A stretch of DNA of 64,000 nucleotides from Bacillus sp. SJS (lineage in GTDB: Bacteria > Bacillota > Bacilli > Bacillales > Bacillaceae). The notes beneath the pieces are model-generated. The model saw nothing but the letters and a program-made list of their open reading frames with translations, had not been told where the DNA came from and ran no database searches. Every line of letters begins with the position of its first letter. Position 1 is the first letter of the stretch. Below are positions 1 to 7,394 of this stretch, in pieces. Where the stretch lies: positions 62,001 to 126,000 of the forward strand of contig NZ_JAQV02000022.1 of NCBI RefSeq assembly GCF_000732485.2, written 5' to 3'. Position numbers and translations under genes: made by a program.

Positions 1-995
1 TTCACGCGTTCCTTCAGCGTGCTTGCCATATCCGAGGTCAAATACCTGGAATCCGTACGGGGGTATGTGACCGCCTTATGCTGTTCATAAAGCTTTTGCA
101 TAATCGATAGCGTCTGCTTTGCTGAGTACTCAAAACGTTTATAAGCCTCCCGCTGCAGTTCGGTTAAATCATACAATGCCGGTGCAAAGCTCTTCTTTTT
201 CGTTCTTTTAACTTCCTTGATTACACCGTCTTCATTTTGAAGCTTTTTCAGAAGATTGCCGGCCTGCTCTGAATCGAACATTCTTGTTTCATTAGTTTTT
301 CCGTTTCTCCAAGTCAGCTTAAGACCATCCTTTGTCGAAGCGGAAAGGCCATAAAATGGTTTCGGCTTAAATTGGCTGATTTCCTCTTCCCGCTTTGCAA
401 TCATCGCAAGTGTCGGTGTCTGAACCCGGCCGCAGGAAAGCTGTGCATTGAATTTCGTCGTCAGCGCACGCGTAGCATTAATACCGACATACCAATCGGC
501 CTCCGAACGGGCAACAGCTGAATGGTAAAGGAACTCATACTCCTTGCCATCCTTCAGATTCTTAAATCCCTGGCGAATCGCCTGATCAGTAACGGATGAA
601 ATCCACAAACGCTTCAACGGCTTATTGACCTTCGCCTTCTCAAGTATCCAGCGCGCAACAAGCTCGCCTTCGCGCCCGGCATCCGTTGCAATCACAATTT
701 CCTTCACATCTCCGCGTGTCAAAAGAGCCTTCACCGCATGAAACTGCTTGCTGCTCTGTTTAATAACCGTCAGCTTTAAATGATCCGGCATAATCGGAAG
801 CTCATTCAAATCCCAAGACTTATACTTCTGGTCATACGCCTCCGGATCGGCAAGCGTCACTAAATGTCCGAGCGCCCACGTCACAATATACTGGCCGCCC
901 TCCAAAAAACCATTTCCCTTCCGTTCCGCCTTCAGAACGCGTGCAATATCCCTTGCTACTGATGGCTTCTCAGCCAAAACAACCGTCTTACTCAT
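1..995 (-). CDS. topB: DNA topoisomerase III (partial, C-terminus outside window)
   Basis: Type IA topoisomerase that relaxes and decatenates DNA through a 5'-phosphotyrosine intermediate. About 331 N-terminal residues are present; the B. subtilis enzyme is a little over 700. Translating the minus strand gives a Toprim start (KTVVLAEKPSVARDIA), the acidic ATDAGREGE motif, and the active-site segment VTYPRTDSRYLT, whose Tyr is the nucleophile. The SCGRVQTPTL motif typical of the family lies between them. The ATG at 995-993 follows AAAGGATG, a fair ribosome binding site. The frame is open to the window edge. A palindrome-rich array lies directly upstream, so the promoter is either inside that array or in the short gap next to the gene. 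Identification is secure; only completeness is unknown. Confidence 0.95.
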   Translation of the reverse strand, partial: MSKTVVLAEKPSVARDIARVLKAERKGNGFLEGGQYIVTWALGHLVTLADPEAYDQKYKSWDLNELPIMPDHLKLTVIKQSSKQFHAVKALLTRGDVKEIVIATDAGREGELVARWILEKAKVNKPLKRLWISSVTDQAIRQGFKNLKDGKEYEFLYHSAVARSEADWYVGINATRALTTKFNAQLSCGRVQTPTLAMIAKREEEISQFKPKPFYGLSASTKDGLKLTWRNGKTNETRMFDSEQAGNLLKKLQNEDGVIKEVKRTKKKSFAPALYDLTELQREAYKRFEYSAKQTLSIMQKLYEQHKAVTYPRTDSRYLTSDMASTLKERV

Positions 996-1084
996 GTCAA
1001 CATCCTTTCAAGGCAGGGAAAACCTGCCTGCTTTATATAAATCGCAGAAATCCGTGCGAAAATAGCCTTCTTACAGTTTATCAG

Positions 1085-1705
1085 AAATTAGGGCGGGTGC
1101 AAGGAATCGGGGGATGGCATGTCTTTGCACTGACCCCCAGTACTGCACCGCGATGGGGGAATGAGCAAAGAGCGGACAAACCCTTGCCTGGCAATGCCCT
1201 TGATAAGGGGGGACGGAGGTTTAGTGCTATAGTGGAACGGGGGTCAGTGCATTGCACTGACCCTCCATATAGTAACGCAATGGGGGAACAAGCAAAGAGC
1301 ACGCCCCCCCTTATCCCAGTTGACTTGAAAAGCAACGGGGACGGAGGTTTAATACTTTAGCAGAACGGGGGTCAGTGCAAGGCAAATATAGCGAGCATAA
1401 ATAGATAGCTTATCCGCGCCTGACCCGCTCTGCTTTAAAGCAGCAGGGGACGCAGGCTGCGGTCCTCGATCCTTTGCGCCCCAGCCGTTTGCAGAGGCGG
1501 TGCCGGAGCTTTCGTCTGATGCAGAACCGCGGGACTGGCACCGTGCCAGTCCCCTTATTCTTCACCGCAGCGGGGGACAGAGGCAGCTCTCCTCAATTCC
1601 TTGCGCCCCAACCGTTCATCGGACCAGGTACCGGAGCTTTAATCCTTTATCAGAGTGCGGGTCAGACACCCGCACGCCACCGCCCCCCCCCCACCAAAAC
1701 AAAAA
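1085..1705. repeat. Intergenic array of GTCAGTGCA/GACTGGCAC palindromes (array 1)
   Basis: This gene-free stretch is built of related modules. Each has a left arm like GGGGACGGAGGTTTA followed by CTTTAGCAGAAC, a central palindrome and a right arm like CACCGCA followed by CGGGGGACAGAG. Two complete palindromes are 11 bp + 1 nt + 11 bp: GGGTCAGTGCA-T-TGCACTGACCC at 1241-1263, and GGGACTGGCAC-C-GTGCCAGTCCC at 1531-1553. Half copies lie near 1126-1138 (TGCACTGACCCCC) and 1366-1379. Reading frames crossing the array have no recognisable protein and follow the repeat, so I treat it as non-coding. A run of C closes it near 1682-1692. A second array with the same modules lies at 24840-25375. Confidence 0.85.
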
Positions 1706-1736
1706 AGAACCCCGCCAAAGCGAGGGTCCTCCATGA

Positions 1737-2906
1737 TTATCTCTTTCTTCCATTCCGCAGCCGTTCTTCTTCCGTTAAAATATTCCCGCCAAACAATACG
1801 TTGCGTTCAAGTTCGATGCCGAGCTTTTTAGCATATTGCTTCAATTCGCGTTCTTCGCGTTCGGTTACGAGTGAGATGACGTTTCCGTTTGTCTTGGAAC
1901 CAAGTCTGCCTGTTCGGCCGGAACGGTGAACGAATTGGTCGATGTCTTCCGGGAAGTCCAGGTGGACAACCTGCTCAAGGTCTTGGATGTCCAGGCCTCT
2001 TGCTGCCACATCTGTTGCGATAAGCAAAGGCGTGTCGCCTTTGCGGAATTTCCTCAGTGCTGCTTCCCGGTCGGTTTTGCCGCTTTCGCTGTGGAGGATG
2101 CTGACGGGCATCCGGTCATATGCGAGCTTTTCGGCAGCTACGTTGACACTTCCGATGTCTTTCATGAATGCGAGCGTTTTGACAGGCGCGGCTCTCATGA
2201 TTTTTTCCAATGCCTTCAGCTTGTCGCGCTGTTCGCTGACAATGTAGAGATGGCGTACTTCGGATTTGATTGCCTGCTCGCGGTCTACACTGATTTTGAC
2301 CGGCTCATTCATCATCTCGGCGGCCATTTCTTCTGTTTTTGGAGACAGGGTCGCAGAGTATAGAAGCAGCTGTCGGTCGCGCTGGGTGCTTTTGATGACT
2401 TCGCCGATCGTTTTCATGTGCTCAGGTACAAGAAGCTGATCCCCTTCATCAAGAACGACCGTTTTGACTTCATGCATCTTAAGCTTTTTCATTTTAATCA
2501 GCTCAAGAACCTTTCCTGGCGTTCCGCTGATAATGTGAGGGTTCTTTTTTAGCTTTTCGAGCTGGCGCTTCGGATTGGCTCCTCCGATAAAGGATGCGGT
2601 TCTTAGCTCGCTTCCTTTGATCCATTCCTGAATAACGGAATGAATTTGCATAACAAGCTCATGGGATGAGGCTAGAATAATCGCTTGGGGCTGCTTGCCC
2701 TCTGCATTCAATTTTTCGAGAACCGGGAGCAGGTAAGCAAGCGTTTTTCCGCTTCCTGTCGGTGATTTTGCTAAAACATCTTTATTTTCCATAATCGGCT
2801 GAACCGATTGGGCTTGTACGGATGTGGGAGCTGGAAATTCGGACTGCTTCCATGCCTCCTGGATAAACGGCTGGAATGCTTGTATAAATGAAGTTTCCTG
2901 TGACAT
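1737..2906 (-). CDS. yfmL: DEAD-box RNA helicase, YfmL type
   Basis: ATP-dependent RNA helicase of about 389 residues, the short form lacking a C-terminal RNA-binding extension, like B. subtilis YfmL, which is implicated in ribosome biogenesis and cold growth. Visible motifs in order: Q-motif region (FPAPTSVQAQSVQPI), motif I AKSPTGSGKT, motif Ia region with SSHEL instead of PTREL, motif II LDEGD instead of DEAD, motif III SAT, motif IV/V IATDVAARGLDI and motif VI HRSGRTGR. The start is set at the ATG at 2906, preceded by AAAAGGTGTTGAAGGA. An upstream in-frame start at 2966 has no comparable site. The gene is divergent from the TetR efflux operon. The symbol rests on overall length and motif pattern; another short DEAD-box paralogue is possible. 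Confidence 0.8.
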   Translation of the reverse strand: MSQETSFIQAFQPFIQEAWKQSEFPAPTSVQAQSVQPIMENKDVLAKSPTGSGKTLAYLLPVLEKLNAEGKQPQAIILASSHELVMQIHSVIQEWIKGSELRTASFIGGANPKRQLEKLKKNPHIISGTPGKVLELIKMKKLKMHEVKTVVLDEGDQLLVPEHMKTIGEVIKSTQRDRQLLLYSATLSPKTEEMAAEMMNEPVKISVDREQAIKSEVRHLYIVSEQRDKLKALEKIMRAAPVKTLAFMKDIGSVNVAAEKLAYDRMPVSILHSESGKTDREAALRKFRKGDTPLLIATDVAARGLDIQDLEQVVHLDFPEDIDQFVHRSGRTGRLGSKTNGNVISLVTEREERELKQYAKKLGIELERNVLFGGNILTEEERLRNGRKR

Positions 2907-3002
2907 TCCTTCAACACCTTTTCTAATCGTTATTTTTTTGAGAACGAACATTGTAAATAATAGCATTATTCAGGTGGAAAAGCCATGTCTCTCCTTTTAG
3001 AT

Positions 3003-3051
3003 TTGACTGGAAATACTGCCTGTGCTACGATGGCTTACGAACGGTCGTAAG
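3003..3051 (+). promoter_or_regulatory. Promoter and TetR operator of the SMR efflux operon
   Basis: A sigma-A promoter reads TTGACT (3003-3008), a 17-nt spacer, and an extended -10 TGCTACGAT with the hexamer at 3026-3031. A perfect inverted repeat, CTTACGA-ACGG-TCGTAAG, at 3034-3051 covers the expected transcription start and ends just before the ribosome binding site. This is the position expected for autorepression by the TetR protein encoded next. Confidence 0.85.
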
Positions 3052-3063
3052 GGAGTGGATAAT

Positions 3064-3636
3064 ATGACAGCGGACGAATTAAAGCAAAAAGCCCTGATGA
3101 TTTTTTCTCGGCATGGCTACGAAGGGGCTTCCCTATCGCTTATAGCGGATGAAGCCGGTATAAAGAAGCAATCCATCTATTCGCATTTTAAAAGCAAGGA
3201 TGAGCTTTTCCTTAAAGCTGCTGAAGAGGTTTTTCAAAATGAACTGAATCGGGCACTGTCTAATATAAAACATGGCAGTGAATCGAATCTGAAAGAAACA
3301 CTTTATCAATTTCTGGCTGATTATATGGAAAAATACGAGCAGAATCCAGAAACCCGTTTTTGGCTGCGGATCTCCTTTTTCCCGCCGGGCCATCTATATG
3401 ATTCTGTAATGGTACAGGTATACCGGCATCTCGATACATTGGAGGAGGCGCTGACTGCACTCTTTGCACAGGCAGAAATCCGTGCAAACCCGGAGCAGGC
3501 TGCTATTGCTTTTTTAGGTGTACTGGACAGCGTGTTTGTTGAAATGCTATATGGAGGAAAAGAAAGACAGATTAAAAGACTGGACGCCGCCTGGAACATC
3601 TTCTGGAATGGGATTGCATTGGAGGGATTAAAATGA
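3064..3636 (+). CDS. TetR-family repressor of an SMR efflux pair (YvdT-like)
   Basis: 190-residue TetR regulator. The N-terminal helix-turn-helix is clear ([22 protein letters not shown]); the rest is a ligand-binding helical domain. The ATG at 3064 follows AAGGGAGTGG. An in-frame start at 3022 lies inside the promoter, so it is rejected. The stop overlaps the next ATG (ATGA), showing translational coupling with two SMR genes. The arrangement regulator-SMR-SMR matches B. subtilis yvdT-yvdS-yvdR. The probable role is to repress this operon through the inverted repeat at 3034-3051 until a cationic compound binds. Function is inferred from family and context. Confidence 0.85.
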   Translation: MTADELKQKALMIFSRHGYEGASLSLIADEAGIKKQSIYSHFKSKDELFLKAAEEVFQNELNRALSNIKHGSESNLKETLYQFLADYMEKYEQNPETRFWLRISFFPPGHLYDSVMVQVYRHLDTLEEALTALFAQAEIRANPEQAAIAFLGVLDSVFVEMLYGGKERQIKRLDAAWNIFWNGIALEGLK

Positions 3637-3968
3637 ACCGGTATTGGATTTATGTGATACTCGCCTCTGTTTTTGAAGTAGGCTGGGTTATTGGATTAAA
3701 GCATGCATACGATTTGCTCACGTGGATTGCTACCATCATCGCGATCACAGTCAGTTTTACTGTTATGATTGTTGCAAGCTCGAAGCTTCCCGTCGGAACG
3801 GTGTATGCGGTATTTGTCGGTCTCGGTTCAGCCGGGACGATTTTAGCGGATATCCTCTTCTTCGCACAGCCGGTTGATCCGGTTAAGCTTCTTCTGATTG
3901 GTATACTGCTTGCAGGTGTGATCGGCCTTAAAATGGTCACCGAAGATCCGGAAGGAGAGACAGGGTAA
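3633..3968 (+). CDS. Small multidrug resistance (SMR) protein, first subunit
   Basis: 111-residue, four-helix SMR protein, usually a proton-coupled exporter of quaternary or guanidinium-type cations. The essential membrane Glu of helix 1 is seen in the segment [15 protein letters not shown]. The loop [16 protein letters not shown] is the conserved helix-3 region. It overlaps both neighbours by a few bases: ATGA upstream, TAATG downstream. The paired subunits differ in length and in the residues after the key Glu, which points to a heterodimer like YvdS/YvdR or YkkC/YkkD. No guanidine (ykkC) riboswitch is visible upstream; the control element is a TetR operator instead. Confidence 0.88.
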   Translation: MNRYWIYVILASVFEVGWVIGLKHAYDLLTWIATIIAITVSFTVMIVASSKLPVGTVYAVFVGLGSAGTILADILFFAQPVDPVKLLLIGILLAGVIGLKMVTEDPEGETG

Positions 3969-4282
3969 TGGCATGGATTGTAATTGTTGCTGCCGGCTTA
4001 TTTGAAATGCTTGGCGTTGTCCTGCTGAACAGGGTTGCAAGGAACAGGAGTTTCCGGAATATTCTCTTGCTCGCTGCCTCCTTCACAGCAAGCTTCAGCC
4101 TGCTTTCCATTGCCATGCAGTCCCTGCCGATGGGGACGGCTTATGCCATCTGGACAGGAATTGGCGCAGCAGGCGGTGCGCTGCTGGGCATGATTCTGTA
4201 TGGAGAATCAAAGGAATGGAAAAGGATTTTATTCATTGCATTAATATTAGGATCTACCATTGGTTTAAAGGTAATTGCTTAA
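3968..4282 (+). CDS. Small multidrug resistance (SMR) protein, second subunit
   Basis: 104-residue SMR protein and probable partner of the preceding one. Helix 1 carries the conserved Glu (AAGLFEMLGVVLLNRV), and the helix-3 signature is PMGTAYAIWTGIGAAGGALLG. The start codon overlaps the upstream stop (TAATG), so the two are made together. A hairpin terminator follows directly. The B. subtilis counterpart by arrangement is yvdR. The substrate cannot be read from the sequence. Confidence 0.88.
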   Translation: MAWIVIVAAGLFEMLGVVLLNRVARNRSFRNILLLAASFTASFSLLSIAMQSLPMGTAYAIWTGIGAAGGALLGMILYGESKEWKRILFIALILGSTIGLKVIA

Positions 4283-4286
4283 ACTT

Positions 4287-4321
4287 AAAAAGGGCTGCTC
4301 CCTATGGAGACAGCTCTTTTT
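4287..4321. terminator. Bidirectional terminator between SMR operon and histidine kinase
   Basis: AAAAAGGGCTG and CAGCTCTTTTT form a hairpin with A and T tracts on both sides. It serves the plus-strand efflux operon and the minus-strand kinase, whose stop codon it overlaps. Confidence 0.85.
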
Positions 4322-5609
4322 ATTTTGCAAGCGGCACTTCAACCTCAACAGTTGTTCCTTTGCCTACCGTACTGGCAAAACGGATGGAGCCCTTATGACG
4401 TTTAACAATGCTGAAGCAGACAGCAAGACCAAGACCGGTTCCTTTTTCTTTGGTAGAGTAAAAAGGTTCTCCTAATTTGGCGAGCCGTTCTTCCTCCATT
4501 CCTGCTCCGTCATCTTCAATGCGGACCATCGCTGCTGCCCCGTTTGAAGACAGCTTTATTTTAATCAAACCGCTATCATCAATCGCTTCAATTGCATTTT
4601 TAAGCAAATTCAGGAAAACCTGCTTGAGCTGATTTTGATCACAATAGATGTGCATCATATCCATGCTCTCATCCTCAAGCTGGATCATCACATTCTTCAT
4701 ATTCGCCTCACCTTCAATAAGCACCATGACGTGGCTCATGATGGAAAGGAGATTTTCTTTTCGGAAAACCACATCCTGCCTTTTCCCGAGAGCAAGCATT
4801 TCTCCGGAAATCAAATTGATCCGGTCGATTTCCGACATCATGATGTCCAGATGCTGATCGTCCAACTTTCTTGTAGACGACATAAGCTGGACAAATCCTT
4901 TTAGTGAAGTGAGCGGGTTGCGGATTTCATGGGCGACGGAAGCTGCAAGCTCGCCGATGATGGACATCTTTTCCGTTGTAATCATCAGCTCTTCATTCGC
5001 CTTAAATTCCGTAATATCACGGCCAATTCCGAATACGCCTTGGATTTCTCCGTCTACTACGATCGGCAGTAGGGAACAGCGCAAAATCCGTTTCTGCTTC
5101 AGGCGGTTGCGGACGGTGAGCTCAAATTTTTGCGGGTGCCCGGCTATCACTTTTCTAAACAGGGCGGTTGCCATCTCCCATTCAGAAGGAATGACAAATT
5201 CAAGTGCGTCTCTGCCTTTAATATAAGATTCTTTATATCCGATAATCAATTCGCCTTCCGGATTAAGAGCCATAAGTTTCCCCTGACTATCCGCTTCAAA
5301 AACTCCGTCCGGATTATGATGAAAAAGAGAGCGATAGTGTTCGTTGCTTCTTTCAAGCTCTTTTTCTTTTTGCTCTAGTTTTTCCTTCGAATGCAGGATG
5401 CGCTTTGTCCGGCTGTAAACAAGAAGATACAGGCCTGCGCTAGTCGCCAAAATGAAAATCCAGCCTTTATAATGCTGAAAAAAATTATATAATTTCAAAT
5501 CCTGCTTTGCGATCAGCAGTGATGCATAGTCCGTTGCAAAGATCCACAAAACGCCTATAATTAAATAGATGATGGCAATTCTAAATGCAATTTTCCTGGA
5601 TGGTTCCAT
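4320..5609 (-). CDS. PAS-domain sensor histidine kinase (sporulation-kinase type)
   Basis: 429-residue orphan histidine kinase. Two membrane segments occupy roughly residues 8-28 and 50-68, with a short extracytoplasmic loop, then a linker helix and a PAS domain (about 90-200). The HisKA segment is ASVAHEIRNPLTSLKGFVQL with phosphoacceptor His227. The HATPase_c domain follows (NLLKNAIEA N-box, DDGAGM G1 box, GTGLGLAV G2). The A-H-E-I-R-N-P-L-T form of the H-box is typical of kinases feeding the Spo0F/Spo0A phosphorelay (KinA-E). No response regulator is adjacent, which also fits that group. The ATG at 5609 follows AGGTGG; a start at 5666 lacks a site. Phosphorelay membership is inference, and the exact Kin orthologue cannot be assigned. 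Confidence 0.82.
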   Translation of the reverse strand: MEPSRKIAFRIAIIYLIIGVLWIFATDYASLLIAKQDLKLYNFFQHYKGWIFILATSAGLYLLVYSRTKRILHSKEKLEQKEKELERSNEHYRSLFHHNPDGVFEADSQGKLMALNPEGELIIGYKESYIKGRDALEFVIPSEWEMATALFRKVIAGHPQKFELTVRNRLKQKRILRCSLLPIVVDGEIQGVFGIGRDITEFKANEELMITTEKMSIIGELAASVAHEIRNPLTSLKGFVQLMSSTRKLDDQHLDIMMSEIDRINLISGEMLALGKRQDVVFRKENLLSIMSHVMVLIEGEANMKNVMIQLEDESMDMMHIYCDQNQLKQVFLNLLKNAIEAIDDSGLIKIKLSSNGAAAMVRIEDDGAGMEEERLAKLGEPFYSTKEKGTGLGLAVCFSIVKRHKGSIRFASTVGKGTTVEVEVPLAK

Positions 5610-5829
5610 AGTCGTCCACCTAACAATCTTTATTCTTCTACTATTGTAACGAAAACAAAACCGCATATGTGAAAAATCTTCTGGTAAATCATAGTTTTCC
5701 GGTTTCTTATCTTACCTGATTCAGATTCTGCGGGTTATGGATAAATTTTCAAATAAAAATTGTTTTTGAAAAGCTTATAATACGGGTACATAGTTTACAT
5801 GCAGAATGTCAGCGGGGAGGACATAGAAG

Positions 5830-6012
5830 GTGAACGGAATTATTTTATTTGCTGTTGCAGCATTTCTATTGATGACCTTTCGGCTCGTGACCGTTGTTCG
5901 AATGAAAAATGCACCAAGAGGCAATAAGCGAATGGCCTGGCTGCTTTATGGCATTGGAATTGGGGCATTAGCCGGAGCAGTGCTTGTTCTGATCAATTCA
6001 GTTCCGGTTTAA
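5830..6012 (+). CDS. Small two-helix membrane protein, unknown function
   Basis: 60 residues starting at GTG 5830, preceded by GGGGAGG. There are two predicted membrane helices (about 3-20 and 38-57) joined by a basic loop (RMKNAPRGNKR). A strong terminator follows immediately and a TATAAT element lies at 5776-5781, so it looks like a real single-gene unit. I do not recognise the family. The positive loop suggests both ends face outward. Confidence 0.6.
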   Translation: MNGIILFAVAAFLLMTFRLVTVVRMKNAPRGNKRMAWLLYGIGIGALAGAVLVLINSVPV

Positions 6013-6020
6013 TGCAGAGA

Positions 6021-6056
6021 AAAAAGGAGCGGATCCCCGAGGATCCGCTCCTTTTT
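6021..6056. terminator. Bidirectional terminator
   Basis: AAAAAGGAGCGGATCC and its exact complement flank a CCGA loop: 16-bp perfect arms ending in a T tract. It separates the small membrane protein from the convergent cell-wall hydrolase gene. Confidence 0.93.
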
Positions 6057-6068
6057 GGTTAAGCCACA

Positions 6069-6683
6069 TTATTTCGCAAATACATGGTTGCCGATTTCCG
6101 TTGTTACATCTTTTCCGTCAAGGAAGCTTGAGCTTGCTTTGTCCGGATTATAGAAATACAGCGCACCTTTGCTGATGCTTGAGTATGAAATGGCTTCGTT
6201 TACTGCATCTTTGGATTCCTGGCTTGCAGGATTATTAATCGTTCCGTTATCGACTGGTGAGAATTGGCCTTCTTCATAAATAACATCTTTAACTGTATCA
6301 GGGAATTCATCGCTTGCGACACGGTTCATGATGACCGTCGCAACCGCAACTTTTCCTTCGTAGGACTCACCCTTTGCCTCTGCTTCTACGAGGCGGGCAA
6401 GTAATTCTTTATCTTCATCAGAAACTGCTTGCTCAGCGCCTTTCACATCTTCTGCGCCGGCTACAGGAACTTGAAGGGTTTCACCTGTGAAAATCATATT
6501 ATCGGTACGGCTGTTTGCTTCCTTCAATGCATCGATGGAGACACCGTACTCCTGTCCAATTTTATAAAAAGAATCACCTTGTTGGACCTTATAGCTTTCA
6601 GCACTTGCTGCGCTCGCCTGCCCAGCAAATGATAGAGCTCCGATTACAATGCTTGAGGATAATACTAGACCTTTGGCTTTCAT
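6069..6683 (-). CDS. ykvT: Secreted LysM cell-wall hydrolase, SleB/CwlJ family (YkvT-like)
   Basis: 204-residue exported protein. It has a signal peptide (MKAKGLVLSSSIVIGALSFAGQ..., cleavage near ASAA), one LysM domain (about 30-74; YKVQQGDSFYKIGQEYGVS) and a C-terminal Hydrolase_2 domain (about 90-204). The latter has the family features LARLVEAEAKGESYEGKVAVATVIMNR and FSPVDNG. Members cleave spore cortex or vegetative peptidoglycan; the conserved Glu in VEAEAKGES is the likely catalytic residue. Length and domain order match B. subtilis YkvT. Monocistronic, with a ribosome binding site AAAGGGAGG upstream. Whether it acts in spores or growing cells cannot be told here. Confidence 0.85.
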   Translation of the reverse strand: MKAKGLVLSSSIVIGALSFAGQASAASAESYKVQQGDSFYKIGQEYGVSIDALKEANSRTDNMIFTGETLQVPVAGAEDVKGAEQAVSDEDKELLARLVEAEAKGESYEGKVAVATVIMNRVASDEFPDTVKDVIYEEGQFSPVDNGTINNPASQESKDAVNEAISYSSISKGALYFYNPDKASSSFLDGKDVTTEIGNHVFAK

Positions 6684-6849
6684 ATATGTTTCCTCCCTTT
6701 ATGTTTGCTCTTAAACAACCCTAACAGAAATAAAATATGGATTCAAAGGATAAAACTTCCCCGTTAAGAGTTTCATAGGCAATCTATCCACTTCTCGCCA
6801 ATAGAGGGGCAACATTCTTCACAATTACACACTTATTCGTCTAATTTGG

Positions 6850-6893
6850 TTGATTTCCGTCCAATTTCAAGATAAAATGTTTACTTAGGTAAA
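6850..6893 (+). promoter_or_regulatory. Promoter and MarR operator upstream of marR-MFS operon
   Basis: TTGATT (6850-6855), a 17-nt spacer and TAAAAT (6873-6878) form a sigma-A promoter. An inverted repeat, TTTAC-TTAG-GTAAA (6880-6893), lies just after the -10 element. It is a plausible autorepression site for the MarR protein starting at 6910. Confidence 0.75.
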
Positions 6894-6909
6894 TAATAGA
6901 GGTGAAAAA

Positions 6910-7323
6910 ATGGAGGATTCTAGTAACATTATCCATAATCTGCATCAAATCGTCCGTTACTTAACGAAGGAATCGAATGCCCGGCTTCAGGACCATGGAA
7001 TATTCAGTTCTCAATGGTCTATTTTATATTGTTTAGTCCGGTTTGGTCCGATGTCACAGACCGAAATCTGGCGTTATTTGAATGTTGAAGCCCCTACGGT
7101 TACCAGGACGATTGCAAGATTAGAAGAAAGCGGATGGATTGTACGGGAACCCGGTTCAGACAAACGGGAGAAAATCGTCAGTTTAACTCCTTTCGCTATT
7201 GAAAAGCTTGAAGACATCAAACAATCGATTGCTGCCTTTGAAGAGGAGATGCTCAAAGAGTTAAATGAGAATGAGCGCCGCACCCTTACTGCTTTGCTTC
7301 AAAAAATCGGCGGCTGGAACTAA
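6910..7323 (+). CDS. MarR-family regulator (YwoH-like)
   Basis: 137-residue winged-helix regulator. The recognition region is MSQTEIWRYLNVEAPTVTRTIARLEESGWIVREPGSDKREK, with the Arg of the wing in DKREK. The RBS is GAGGTG. The downstream gene, 71 bp away, encodes an MFS exporter, the same pairing as ywoH-ywoG in B. subtilis. Its likely role is to repress the exporter and itself through the repeat at 6880-6893. There are no redox-sensing Cys in the N-terminal part, so a small-molecule ligand is more likely than an oxidant. Orthology is suggested by context only. Confidence 0.82.
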   Translation: MEDSSNIIHNLHQIVRYLTKESNARLQDHGIFSSQWSILYCLVRFGPMSQTEIWRYLNVEAPTVTRTIARLEESGWIVREPGSDKREKIVSLTPFAIEKLEDIKQSIAAFEEEMLKELNENERRTLTALLQKIGGWN

Positions 7324-7394
7324 AGTCTGCAAGTCTCTCTATTAGGAAAACGCCAGTTTCTTCTATAGAATAGAATCATCAAAGGAGGTTCAAC

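Noticed and set aside
941-1929. Several open frames on both strands across palindrome array 1
   Set aside because: They follow the repeat modules, overlap each other, lack ribosome sites and match no family; the array is non-coding.
3009-3063. Guanidine (ykkC) riboswitch ahead of the SMR genes
   Set aside because: The leader is too short and none of the conserved ykkC segments are present.
5762-5789. Sigma-B-like promoter GTTTTT...GGGTAC before the small membrane protein
   Set aside because: Spacing is 16 nt, longer than the usual 12-15, and an overlapping TATAAT is equally plausible.
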